This document shows positions 11,936-24,860 of a stretch of 64,000 bases of DNA, piece by piece (the first letter of the stretch is position 1; each line of letters begins with the position of its first letter). A program made the position numbers and the translations under genes. Origin of the DNA: Centrapalus pauciflorus (Eukaryota; Streptophyta; Magnoliopsida; Asterales; Asteraceae); NCBI GenBank assembly GCA_020465985.1, contig JAANYP010004790.1, forward strand, positions 1,079,501 to 1,143,500. Direction: 5' to 3'. The notes under the pieces are model-generated. The model made no database searches. It was given only the letters and a program-made list of their open reading frames with translations, and was not told the DNA's origin.

Positions 11936-13239
11936 TTATAGTCGCCATCCCCAACGCTCCGCAATTCTTTGTTTGCGGGCCAATACGGCTTCCAAAGCGT
12001 TACCTTGCAGATGGTCGTGTGGCCGAATGAAAAATTCCAAGTCACGTTCGTGTTGTTGTTCACTCAGTGACGCAATGTACGCATTATATTTTTTCTCTTT
12101 CAACTCCAATTCTTTTTCTTGTTTTGATTTTTTTAATTCTTCAAGTCGTGCTCGGTGACGTCTTTTATCTTCAAGATCTTGCTCGTGACATGATGAAATC
12201 CTTTCGAATTTTGATTGCATCTCTGGGTCGACTGATGTTGATGCTGGTTTTTTCCCCTTGCGGCGTGGTCGTTCAAGCTGCTCAAGATCCGCGTCGCCCT
12301 CGTCATCTTCGTCAATGTCAAGACCTAAAAATGCCGCATCAGAAGACGGTGTTCCGATCGTGTTAGATTCGGAAGTTTTGGACCGCTTTCTTTGCGGCTC
12401 AACAAAATCATCCATTTGTGGAACGGGGTTCCACTTTGGATGACGTCGAAGCACCTCCCAAGCCGATTGGTGTGGAAACGGCTTACCTTTATTAAGGGCC
12501 TTGTATTGTTCTTGGGTGTTGGTGAAAACGTCGTAATCGTTTTCCCCGCTCCGTCGCTGCATCGCATTGTTGTTAAACATGCCGCCAAATTTTGTACAAT
12601 TGCGGTTCATGTCTTTCCACTTTGAATTAAGTTGGTGGGTGGTGCGGCTAGTTCCACCAACTCGGTTATCAAAATTTTGGAGGATTCGTCCCCAAAAATT
12701 TGAACGTTTTTGATTATTTCGGTAGTTGGATCTTCGGAAATATCGATCCAGGCTTCCGCCAAAGCCTTTTCTTCCATGGAGGTCCACATTTTCGCTTTCA
12801 TTGGACCCTTTCGTGTAGACCCGGTTGCCGCGGTGTTTACCGGAATCGTCTCCTCGTCGGAATCGACGGGTTGAGTTTCGGGTACCGTCTCCTCGTCGTC
12901 CTCGTCTCTAGATGCGGGGTCCCGATAAGCATATGGTTCGAAACCCTCGTGAAATTATCGCGAGGAATATTGTGGATTGGGTGGGGATGGTTGGTAATAT
13001 TGTGGATTGGGTGGGGATGGTTGGAAAAATTGTGGATTGGGTGGGGATGGTTGGTAATATTGTGGATTGGGTGGGGATGGTTGGTAATATTGTGGATTGG
13101 GGGGTGAAAAGTGTGGCACGTATGGTGCCGAGTTATCCGTAAAATTTTGCGGTGGGCGGAAAGAAGGGTTTGATTGAGAAGCCGGTTGTTTGCCGCGTTT
13201 TCGACTTGCGGCGGGTTGTTTGCCGGTGTTTCGATCCAT
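11936..13239 (-). pseudogene. Harbinger ORF1: Myb/trihelix-like protein with NAM-associated C-terminus, disrupted
   Basis: Accessory DNA-binding protein of PIF/Harbinger elements; in this superfamily ORF1 acts with the transposase. Order from the ATG at 13239: a basic N-terminus, five copies of a Pro-rich decapeptide (PPNPQYYQPS), an acidic stretch, a trihelix/Myb-like domain (WTSMEEKALAEAW, then HQLNSKWKDMN), the GKPFPHQSAWEVLRRHPKW block, an acidic/basic linker, a charged helix rich in Glu and Lys, and the end RIAERWGWRL. Two lesions: an in-frame TAA at 12955-12957 just after the decapeptides, and a one-base frameshift near 12,710 inside the DNA-binding domain. Genes of this type outside transposons are often named glutathione S-transferase T3-like by automated pipelines, which is misleading. 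Confidence 0.8.
12967..13100 (-). repeat. 30-bp coding minisatellite
   Basis: Between four and five tandem 30-bp units encode the decapeptide PPNPQYYQPS on the minus strand; one unit has FF instead of YY. Being a multiple of three, unit gain or loss would keep the frame. Confidence 0.9.
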
Positions 13240-13560
13240 GACTTTAAAAAATATAGAGATTGAGAGAAATGGGAAAGAGTGTGGAAGAGATGATGAAAAT
13301 GGTGAAGGTGGTGAAAATGGATGTGTTGTGAAGATATATTTATAGGGAAAAATATTTAATAAAATTTATTTTTTTTTATTTTAAACGGTCAAAAGACCGT
13401 TGGAGGTAAAAGACAAGAAATGGGAGCGGGGTGCAGCGGGGACCTGGAGCCGGGCCGGGGTTCGAATTGCGCGGGGCCGAGGGGGAGGGGTGGTGTAGCC
13501 GCCGGCCTTCGCTGATGTGGCGAAGCCGGCCTGCCCGCGGCTTGGGTACTCCGCATGCCC

Positions 13561-14622
13561 TTAAAAAAACAAAAGTACTATTTTCATTTTGCATAATTAA
13601 TTTATAATTTAAATTACGAAAAGAAAAATAATATTTTATTGGAAATAAGTTGTGTTAACAGTAACAACGAAACAATACACACGGGGCTCAAGGTTAATTT
13701 GGTAAATTACCATGGGTTGAATTAAGTGTTTCCCTTGCAACAACAATTTTTAGCTGTAAAGAAAGAGCTGCAAAATTCCTTTCAAATGTTAAAAAGTGAT
13801 TTGGCAATAATGAAATCCAAACAAGTTGTATATGCTTTTTTACCTTTACAAAACGTAATAATCTGATAATCACTTTACAAATGCAATACCAAAAGGTATA
13901 TTGTCATTTTTAACAATACTTGAAGTAAAATTCTTTTCCTCATCAACTCCATAATTACAACAATTTTAATATTTATAATACTCGGGTCTATTAAACTTAG
14001 GGTCTGTTTGTTTCACTAAAGGAATATATGTATGTTTAGTTTGCTAAAGGAAAAGGAAAGAGAATTTTTTTAACATAAAATTTTCTCTCCTCAATTGGAA
14101 TCTATTTTCTTACCTAATATGTAAAAAAATTAGATTACATGCCATACTGACCCTACGTCATCCATCCACCCACCCACCCCACCCCACCCCTACTCTACCT
14201 AACCATATCTCATCCTACCCAACCCACCATATCCATTCCGACCTCAATCTTGTCCTCACCTACCATACCCGCCCACCCACCCCAGATGTTGAATCTCTTC
14301 CCAACTTGATATCGATAATGGTTGATCACCGAGTCAACGTAGTTTAGTTAGTTCTCCCCCACTGCCACATATGGTAGTAGTTAAAACATAATTACTTCTT
14401 GATCCATGAGTTATATGACTAAATGAGTGGTTATTTGGTGGGCTTTTAAGGAATGAAATGAGTTTGTTTTTGCATTTGAAAAAAAAATGTGAGGTTAAGT
14501 GATTGAAACTAATATTACGAAAATAATTACCAAAAACCTAATCACGTATAGATTCATGAGTTTCTGTCTCCTTATTTATCATTTCTTTCAAACCAATACT
14601 CATACCTATATTTAGTTCTAAA
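13561..14622. other. Intergenic, with a C-rich low-complexity tract
   Basis: No gene seen. It contains a diverged copy of the AATAATCTGATAAT repeat near 13,850-13,880 and a C-rich tract of CCCAC/CCACC motifs at about 14,160-14,285. A possible DNA-transposon end (TTAGGGTCTGTTTGTTT) starts near 13,998, but no partner end was found. Confidence 0.5.
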
Positions 14623-15451
14623 CAGGGGCGGATTCAGGATTTTTTGTTATCGGTGTCACTTTTTTAGAGTAAGTTTAATAGTTAGGTTTTCAAAATATTT
14701 TCTAAGATGGATCGGGACACCGAAACGGGTTCCCAACACAAAATTAACAAATAACAAGATTTTTATAATTACAAAAGTACATAGTACAATACCATCTCTT
14801 AACTGTCGCAGTTGCAACTAACAAAACCAATATTAGCTTCAACATGCAATTGATAAACCAAATGATACGAAATATGCTTCATAATTTCCACCGTTTATCT
14901 AGCAAGCGCGCGGACTCCATTCAAGTTAGAAAATGTTGGATCTTTTTTACAATATCAATATAGTATTCAAGTTGATGTAGTAGATTAGCATTATCATCAT
15001 AATTAAAATCATTCGGATACATCTCCGCCAACCTTAATAACTTTGGAGCCCGAAAAGAATCAAGAGATTTTTCAACATATTTAAGTACCTCCATAACCGA
15101 TGAAGCGATGATATCGATTAGGGCGGTGTTTTCAACAAGGTTTGGACTAGTTTTTTTTTAATCTTTTAGGTTGGTTCTTGAATTTTGTCTCTTACCCTTT
15201 TTATTTCTATTAGGCTTCTGTTTGTCTTTTAAGTTTTTGTGATTAAACTCAGTAATATTTTAATAAGTTTGGGTAACGAAATCAACAAATATTAATTAGA
15301 TATGTATAAAATACTTTTATAAAATTTTCGTAGGTGTCACTCAAAGAAAATCTTAGGTGTCACACGAATTTTTGTTACATACGTAACTCAGTATTTTAAA
15401 ATTTTATAGGTGTCGAGTGACACCCATAGTACTTAATTGCATCCGCCCCTG
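14623..15451 (-). mobile_element. hAT element relic with perfect 8-bp target duplication
   Basis: An 829-bp element with ends CAGGGGCGGAT and ATCCGCCCCTG, flanked by exact copies of GTTCTAAA at 14,615-14,622 and 15,452-15,459. Eight-bp duplications with CAGGGGCGG ends are characteristic of hAT elements. It is an internally deleted copy, with only the C-terminal end of a transposase left inside on the minus strand. Confidence 0.9.
14798..15122 (-). pseudogene. C-terminal remnant of an hAT (MYM/TTF-type) transposase
   Basis: Minus-strand translation from about 15,122 gives an open stretch with PKLLRLAEMYPNDF and LLHQLEYYIDIV, matching the segment before the dimerisation domain of hAT transposases annotated as zinc finger MYM-type 1-like. 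After stops and frame changes, the family signature VATATVKRW appears at about 14,800-14,820, where intact members have the PVATATVER block. Everything upstream (zinc finger, catalytic core) is missing. Confidence 0.7.
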
Positions 15452-15459
15452 GTTCTAAA

Positions 15460-17105
15460 CTCATCAACAACACAAACACCCTAAATATTTCTAATAACAT
15501 ATAGTTGTTATACTTGTTGCAATTTATAGATGCAAGATATTCCAACCGTTACACCATATATGTTAATATTACGATATTTTTATATTTTATACTTTATGTA
15601 GTTTTGAAGAACATGAAATTATTTTCTTCATTGTATATAATTCTTTATGTAGTTTGATAATATAATAATGCATATGATAACAATGAGTTTAATCCGTATT
15701 ATATCAATGTATTTTTGAAATGTATTAATATGATACATAAACCTTTTTTTATCAGATATTGTATATGTACTTTGTTTGGTTTACTAATATTTGTGCATAT
15801 CGTAATAGATGACTGGTAGTACGGATAAAAATATAATGCAGTGGATTTATATTAGAGTTAATGTTTACAAAATATCAACACACGTTTTCAAATATATTGA
15901 TATAGTATATATGAACTTTCTTTATACATATGGTATACATACTTTGTTTTATTTACTATTACGATGTGTATAGTAATTGGTAACTGACAGTGCTAGTAAA
16001 TTCTATTTTCATATTCATGTTCTTATTTTCAAATTCAAATTTTCTCGTTTCATTTTTTTCGGTTTTTGATTTTTAAATTCGATTCTTGATTTTTTAAAAT
16101 GCCTCTTGGTTTTTTTACTAATTTTTTTTTACCTTTTGACTTTGACCAAACAAAAAACATCTTAAAATGATAGACACGAAATTGACAAAAAAAAAAAAAT
16201 TAACCGAGTAAGATCTATATAAATAACCAATAAATCAACAGTAAAAATCAATGTATAAATAAATCAAAAAAAGAACCACATTGGATTCCAAAAAAATGAA
16301 ATTTCAATGAAAATCGAATTCAGAAGTCCGAAACAAAACCTAAACCAATACAAGCATTGTATCAGAAGTATTAAAATAAATAAAAAGTCTAAGTACCATA
16401 TTGAAACAATAAAAAAAATATATCATATCAAGACAATCATATAATTACATAGTATTTTTGTGATTTTAAAAAAATATTAAACCACATAAATAGTTTAATA
16501 TGTCATCATGTCAGCCATCACAGCACCTAGAATTACAAAATTTACACAAAATATCCGGTTACTAAAAACCTAACCTATCATATTAGCAAGTCTTTCCATA
16601 TTACACTTATTACATATGTCAAATTTCATACTGATTAACAAATCATATCGATATATTTTTAAAAATATGTTTGATATTGTATCATATAAAAAACTAAAAC
16701 CAATAAAAACATAATTGATGATAAATGGTTTGTTGAGTATTTATATAATAATGCATATGACTTATATAGTATATATATTAATATAAATAGTAAATAATTA
16801 TATTAAAGTTGACAAAAATAATAAATAGTAATTGGTATTATGGTCTTCGTGTACCAACCTGGATTCGGGAGTTATTATTACAAAACTGGAATGATTGATA
16901 CACTAATGTTTTAGGTCAGGAAGAAAACGGTGTCGTTTAGCTGGCCGACAAAATCCTATCAACCTAATCGATAGTCAACACGTAAATATTATTTAGCACT
17001 AAATTTCTTTTTCAAAACATGGTTTGTAATAAAAGCAATTAGTTTTTATTTTTAATAAATCCGGTTCAGTTATTTCCTCTCTAAACTTAAATCTACATGA
17101 TCTTT
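15460..17105. other. AT-rich intergenic region
   Basis: About 1.6 kb with no recognisable gene, no clear repeats with paired ends, and only short random ORFs. Confidence 0.6.
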
Positions 17106-18089
17106 TCTCTCGGGTGGTCAATGATGGTAGCAACACTAAATTCTGGGTAGACAAATGGTTGGAGAATTTTTCTTTGAATGGTTTGTTTCCAGAAGTATTT
17201 GCAATTGAAGGTAACAAGTTGGCACCATAAACATGAGATTGCAAATTGAGCATCAAGATAGTGTAAAAATGTGTTGATCGTGGATAGTAGCTACGGAGGC
17301 AGAAAGATTGGAAAACAAAATTAGAGAAATGGAAGCAATGCTGAAAAATGTTGTGTTAAGAGTAGAAAATGATGGGTGAAAATGGGAAGGTGATGCATCC
17401 GGTGTTTATTCGGTAAATTCTATGAGAGGTATTTATTGTAAGTGTTGAAAGTCCTGTTGTAAGCAGTATATGTTTATGGAATAATTGGTTGTCTACGATG
17501 ATAAATTGTTTTCTATGGAAGCTTACGATAATAAGAATTCCAACGAGGAAGAATCTTAATTTGAGAGGGATCAATGTTTCATCAGTTCTATATGTCATTT
17601 TTGTGAAGGGGAAGAGGAAACGGAAGAGCGTCTCTTTTATTCTTGTTCGGTAACTAAGGAGTCGTGGAATTGGTTGCTGTTATGGTGTGATATAAATGTG
17701 GGACAACATCAAACTCTTGATAATTTAATCGTCTTGGTTTTAGCAAAGGGAAACACAAAGATGAGAAGGAAGTTATTGAAGTAGCCAATGGAGGTTTAAT
17801 TTGGTTTTTATGGAAAGCTATGAATAATGTTGTCTTTAATGGCATGAAAATCTCGGCGTCATTAGTCAAGGATGAACTACAAGCCAATTTATTCTCATGG
17901 TTGAAATATAGGGCGAATTGTAAGGGGTTAGTATGAGAATTGTGGTGCTCCAGTCCATTCTCTGTATTTTGATTACCTTTGTATCTTCTGCTAGCATCTT
18001 GCTAGTCTTAATTTTAATATTATCTGTGGATCTCTAGTTGGGGCTGATAAAGTTCTATCTAGTTTTCCTTTTGGTTTAAAAAAAAAATT
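17106..18089 (+). pseudogene. 5'-truncated L1-type LINE, 3' end
   Basis: Plus-strand translation in broken frames gives the C-terminal region of plant LINE reverse transcriptases: VNDGSNTKFWVDKWL near 17,117, GVYSVNSMRGIY near 17,400, then the zinc-binding (zf-RVT) segment with CHFCEGEEETEERLFYSC at about 17,590-17,650 and WNWLLLWC. The segment ends after a non-coding tail in an A-rich run at about 18,078-18,089. It has several stops and frame changes. The 5' truncation and A-rich 3' end are typical of LINE integration. Confidence 0.75.
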
Positions 18090-19644
18090 AATTAATCTAT
18101 TTTGTGGGCTTGCTCGAAAACAAATAAGTTTTGGAAATGGATTGTTAAAAATGGTTTTGCAATAAAATTTGGTTTGAAGAAATCAAGAAGAGTGACAAAT
18201 TCTGACCACGGTTCAAAGATCTGACATGAAAAAAACAATATGAATCCAACTCAACTCGAAGTGGGTTAAAACTGGATCAACACAGAATTTCTTGGGTCGA
18301 ATTAAGGTCAAATCGGATTACCCAAAATCAATCGATTTACCCTTTTAGATTTTTAAAAATAAAAAATAACTAAAATAATAAAACTAAAAAATTTAAACTT
18401 CTAATTACGTTGGACAATAAAGATTTATTAATTTATTTTAGGCCAAATGAATTATTTTAATTGCTATTTGGATTTCCTTTTAATTTCAATTTATGTTTTT
18501 AAAATTCAAACTGATAAAAAATTCGATTAACTACCTTGAAATTTGAAAAATGAAACCCAAAACCGAAAACCAACATAAATAAGTCGCAATCAAAAAAGAA
18601 AAATAAAAAAACACTAAATGGGTCAACCTGTGGGTAATCACGAACCTAATATAAAAAAGTTGACACGACTCAAGCCTGACATAAAAATAAATGCCTTAAA
18701 AATGGGTCAACATGACTTTGACATGAGAAACTGGTAACACGAACACGACATAACGTAATCTAACTCGATTGTCACGCTCAGGAAAATTATCAGCTTCATA
18801 TATGAACTTAACAAATTACAAAAACTGTTTCCAATATGAATATTACACTCACTTTATCATATGTATAATGAATGATGTTAACTTGGTTCTTTTATCCAAA
18901 GTTTTGGTCATTTTAATTTGTATCACCTTTTCAACTTGTTAAATGTTATCACATTTAAATTTTATTTATGCAAATGCAAAAGTCTGAAAACACGCATTCA
19001 TAAACAATTAAAATCAAATGGCAATCTAAAATCAATATGCAACCTTAAAGATCAAATTTAATCCAATTTAACTTAATAATTGTAGAATAAAAAATAAAAA
19101 CACCTGATATGCCTAAATACAACAACCGAAAACACTAATTAACAACCATAATTATTGCGGCCATTCTCAAATATAGTTTTCTCCTCCATTGTCGTTTACT
19201 CAAAAAACATAAACAATAAGAAATTGTGAAATAAAACTAAGAATGACAATCTGACGTGTTCAGGACGAGGATTGATCCCCCTGTCCCTGAAAACCAAAGA
19301 CAACCCTTCTCCATTCCTCATCGGGTTTCTTATCAAGGATCCCTATCGGGTTTTCCGATCCCCATCCCAATAAAACCCCATTACTCGTTAGTGCTTTTCG
19401 TTCCTCATTTAAATACACAAACTTGAACTAAAAGACGTACCAAAATTTTAAACTAATGATTTATCAAATAATACCAAAGATGTTTTTTAACAATACAAGA
19501 TGAAGTTAAATATGAAATATAATCAAATGAAACTAAATAATGATACACTTGTATTAATATAGTTTACAATTAACGTACACTAATATTAACAACCAAATTA
19601 CCATAGTATGTATAATTTAACCGTACGTTATATATATAAAATAT
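18090..19644. other. AT-rich intergenic region with degraded repeats
   Basis: No gene seen. Around 18,230-18,790 are GGGTCAA/TTGACCC-type motifs, and around 19,255-19,390 palindrome-prone GGGATC/GATCCC motifs; both look like worn DNA-transposon ends. A similar motif cluster recurs at 20,660-20,710, on the other side of the TA-flanked elements, so those may have inserted into one older element. Confidence 0.4.

Positions 19645-20553
<909 letters not shown>

Positions 20554-20639
<86 letters not shown>
20554..20639. repeat. (TA)n array
   Basis: About 43 TA units directly at the right end of the preceding MITE; the ORFs in it encode only Tyr-Ile repeats. Confidence 0.95.
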
Positions 20640-20641
<2 letters not shown>

Positions 20642-20970
20642 AAAAATAATATAAATAAAATTGGGACGAGGTTGGGATTGGTCCCCCATCTCGAACCCGA
20701 ACCCAATAAGTTCATAAGTTATAAATGTAGCTTCTTTATTTAATAAGTGACTATTTGATCATTTTACGAGTTAAGACGCAACTCCATACACTCTAAAAAC
20801 TGATTATTTGATAATTGTGATGGTAAATAGCAGAGCTAAACCAAATATTAAATTTATCATATCACTTTTTGTTATAACTATTATCTGATTATTAATTTTC
20901 AAAATACTGATTATTCTAATCAATATCAATTTGACTTATTTCGAACTCGGACAAAATAAAATAAAATTAA

Positions 20971-22808
20971 GACTAAATTACATTAATGGTCCCTGTGGTT
21001 TATATGGAATTACGGTTTTAGTCCCTGAAAGAATTTTATTACACCAGAAGTCTCTGAAATCGAAAAGTTGTAACATTTTGGTCCCAGAAACTAACGGCCG
21101 TTAACTTGAGCCGTTAGTTTCAGGGGCATTTTTGTCTTTTTGAGTTTCAAGGACCATTTATGTAGTTTTTATACTATCAGGGACCATTTATGAAATTTTC
21201 ATACTTTTCATATATATATTTATTATTTCTTTCTTTTTTATAATTTAATTATCCAAGTATAACATTTTATTTTTTATTCCTTTTGTTTTAATCATTATTT
21301 TTATTTTATGTTTATTGTTATTATTAATGTAATTTTTTACTATAATTATTTATTTAAGATTATTATATGATATACCTTGTTCATTTTTTTTTCAATTATT
21401 CATTGAGAATCCAAATCTTTCTCTATTATTTTTTCCATTTAAGAAAAATAAAAATAAAAACTAGTTGTAATTTTTTTCGTTCGGAAAATCTAAAATCGAA
21501 ATGATTTATTTCTTTTCTCCATTCAAAAAAAATTCAAAATAACAAAACTTGTTGAATCATTTTTCGTTTGGAAAAAGAATATATTCAAAATGTTTCGTAG
21601 TTTCTTCATTGCAAATACTTAATAAAAAATTTTAGTTGTAAATGGTTTGAAAAAAATCAAGAATTGGAATGATTTATCGCTTTTTAGTCATATAAATTAA
21701 ATTCCAAATGATTTTTTTGTTTTTATTGAAAAAATTAAAATTGTATTGATTTTTTATCTATGTTTAATTAAAAATCAGAATGGATCTTTTGTTTAAAAAA
21801 ATCAAAAATCATAACGGTGAACCATTATAATGAACCATTTCGATTTTAATTTTTTTTTTTTTAAAACGATGAACCATTATAATTTTTGATTTTTTAAACA
21901 ACGATAACCATCTTGATTTTAATGACGAACCATTTTGATTTTAATTTTTTTGATCAAAAAACGGTAAACCGTTATGATTTTTGACTTTTTCAAACAAAAG
22001 AATAATTCTGATTTTTAACTAAAAGTAGATAAAAAAAATCAATACAATTTCAATTTTTTCGATAAAAACAACAAACCGTTTAGAATTTAATTTATTTGAC
22101 TAAAAAGTGATGAACCATTTCAATTCTTGATTTTTTCAAACCATTTAGAATACAAAAACTTTATTAATTATTTGCAATGAAGAAACTACGAAGCATTTTG
22201 ATTATATTTTTTTTCCAAACGAAAAAATCTTCAACACGTTATTTGAATTTTTTTGAATGGAGAAAAGAAATATATCATTTCGATTTTAGATTTTTCGAAC
22301 GAAAAAAACTACAACTAGTTTTTATTTTTTTTTAAATGAAAAAAATAATAAAGAAATATTTGGATTCTCAATAAATAATTGAAAAAAAATGATCCAGGCA
22401 TATCATATAATAATCTTAAATAATTAATTATAGTAATGTATAAAAAATAACATTAATAATAACAATAAACATAAAATAAAAATTAATGATTAAAACAAAA
22501 GGAATAAAAAATAAAATGTTATATTTGGATAATTAAATTATAAAAAAGAAAGAAATGATAAATATATATGAAAAGTATAGAAATTTCATAAATGGTCCAT
22601 GATAGTATAAAAATTACATAAATGGTCCTTGAAACTCAAAAAGACAATAATGCCCCTGAAACTAATGGCTCAAGTTAACGGCCGTTAGTTTAAGGGACCA
22701 AAATGTTACAAGTTTTCGATTTCAGGGACTTCTTGTGTAATAAAATTCTTTCAGGGACTAAAACCGTAATTTCATATAAACCACAGGGACCATTTATGTA
22801 ATTTAGTC
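20971..22808. mobile_element. Mutator-like fold-back element A (about 0.9-kb inverted arms)
   Basis: The element begins GACTAAATTACAT and ends ATGTAATTTAGTC, flanked by exact 9-bp copies of TAAAATTAA at 20,962-20,970 and 22,809-22,817, the duplication length typical of Mutator-like elements. The two halves are inverted copies of each other almost to the centre near 21,890, so the whole 1.84 kb could form a hairpin. The outer 200 bp carry the GGTCCCTGTGGTTT and GGCCGTTA motifs. No transposase. Confidence 0.9.
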
Positions 22809-22817
22809 TAAAATTAA

Positions 22818-23048
22818 TAAAAAAAAGCTCGAAAAGGTTCCAATAAAGCGTCACGGAAGTTTCGGACAGCCAATAAAGAGAAACCGCGTAAGAAAAGATT
22901 GAATCTCACGCTCCTAAAAATGCCGTATTCGCACGCGCTAATTGTGAGCCATAGAGTGTTTTAATCCGTACATGTTCAGGGGCTAGAGAGAGTGCAGTTG
23001 CGTTTAAGACTTCGAGGATGCATGAAGTGAAAGTGAAAAATGCACCGT

Positions 23049-23110
<62 letters not shown>

Positions 23111-23130
23111 CCCTTCCGAATTATAAGTCA
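22818..23130. other. Unique island between two fold-backs, ending in a long poly(T)
   Basis: About 230 bp of more GC-balanced, apparently unique sequence followed by a run of 59 T at 23,052-23,110. Read on the minus strand this is a poly(A) run, but no retrotransposed gene was recognised next to it. The function is unknown. Confidence 0.5.
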
Positions 23131-23139
23131 TTCTAAAAA

Positions 23140-24851
23140 AGTAAATTGCATAAATGGTCATGTGGTTTGATCGAAATTATGGATTTGGTCACAGATCTTT
23201 AAAAATTGCATAAATGGTCTCTTAAAACACTATTTGCTTGCAAAAATGGTCCCTCTTTTTCTTAACTTTTTTAAATGACGATTTTACCATTTTTTCAATA
23301 AAAATTTTGGTCCCTCAACTATGTAATTATTTTCAGTTTTAGTCATTTTCATAAATTTTTAGTTTTGTTTAAATTTTAAATATTAATTTAAAAAATTAAT
23401 TATTATTTTTTATACATTTTTAATTTTATAATATATTTATTCTTATTTATTTAAGATTATCCCATTAGAATATTTAATTTATTTATTTTACGGTTCTTTT
23501 ATATTCAATTTAAATATTAAACAATTATTTATCTTATGTTTCATTTGTTAAAATAGTTATACATTTTTATCTTTTATATATTTTTATCTAATTATTTCAT
23601 TACGTTAATATACTTTGATTTAGTTATACTTTCTAAGAAAGTATATAAACTAAGGGTTTTATTAATTTTGATTTAAATATCTTTTTTTAATGTGCTTGGA
23701 TTCAAATTTAGTATTTATCTCTTTTTATTTCAATATTGAGTTATATTAATACGTTTCAATTTAAATTTAGTGTTTGATTCGTTTGTTTAAGCATTCGTTA
23801 CTTATTACTTCGATTTAATTATAATTTCAAATAAAAATATAAAAACCCAACATCTTATTCTTTTTTATTTAAATATTTTGTTACGTTAATACGTTTCGAC
23901 TTAATTATTATTTAAAAAAAATACAAACTTGACGTGTTATTCGTTTTTATCTTAAATATTTTATAACATTAATACGTTTTGAATTAATTGTAATTTTTAA
24001 GTAAAATATATAAACCATATAAACTTAACAAAAACATTTATATGTTTTGATTTAACAAAATGTATACGTTTTGAATTGTATACTTTGTTAGATACATTTT
24101 CGTTTGTATATTTTGTAATTAAATCAAAACGTATTAATGTAATAAAATAATCATAATAAAAAGCGAAATATATTAATGTTACAAAATAATCAGAATAAAA
24201 GGAATAAAGCAGTGAAATGTGTTACAATTAAAAAATATTTACATCAAAATGAATAAAACCCCAAAATAATTAGAATAAAACGATAGCATGAGCGCCACAA
24301 TATGTAACAAAATAATTATATTAGACTGTCGCTAAGTTTATATTTTGTTATAAAAATTATAATTAACTAAAATAATATTAAAAATAGTTAGATGCAAACG
24401 TATAAAAGATAAAAACGCATATATATTTTACAAATAAAACGTAAGGTAAGTACAAATTTTAATAAATAAATTGGATATATAAAAGAGACATAAATCAAAT
24501 AAAGTTAAATATAGAAATAAGGATAATATTAATAATAAAACAAATAAATATTTTAAAAAATAAAAATCTATAAATAAAAATAATAATTAACCTTTTAAAT
24601 TAACATTTAATATTTAAGCAAAAAGTAAAAAATTATGATAAGGACTAAAACTGAAAATAAATTACATAAATGAGGGACCGAACTTGTTATTAAGAAAATG
24701 GCAAAACCGTCATTTAAGAAAAGTTAAGAGAAATAGGGACTATTTTTGTAAGTAAATAGTGTTTTTAGGGACCGTTTATGCAGTTTTTAAAGACCAGTGA
24801 TCAAATCCATAATTTTAATTAAAGCACAAGGACCATTTTTGTAATTTACTC
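23140..24851. mobile_element. Mutator-like fold-back element B
   Basis: The ends AGTAAATTGCATAAATGG and its inverted counterpart at 24,851 are flanked by TTCTAAAAA at 23,131-23,139 and 24,852-24,860 (exact 9 bp). The arms are mutually inverted over most of the length, although more diverged than in element A. A single arm of the same family lies at 62,273-62,545. No coding capacity. Confidence 0.85.
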
Positions 24852-24860
24852 TTCTAAAAA

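Larger units (their letters stand above)
11647..13560 (-). mobile_element. PIF/Harbinger element carrying only ORF1
   Basis: A 1,914-bp element with terminal inverted repeats that share the block GGAGTACCCA and an exact TTA target duplication at 11,644-11,646 and 13,561-13,563, diagnostic of this superfamily. It carries the accessory ORF1 and no transposase, so it would depend on a transposase in trans. It shares the ACGTCAGCGCCAC subterminal motif with the transposase element 2 kb away, and its right end is likewise GC-rich (13,395-13,560). Confidence 0.8.

Noticed and set aside
11973..13142. Plus-strand ORFs (up to 135 codons) opposite Harbinger ORF1
   Set aside because: Antisense shadows, including translations of the 30-bp minisatellite.
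22976..23161. ORF with a long poly-Lys run
   Set aside because: It is the reverse strand of the T59 run, with no domain or codon bias.
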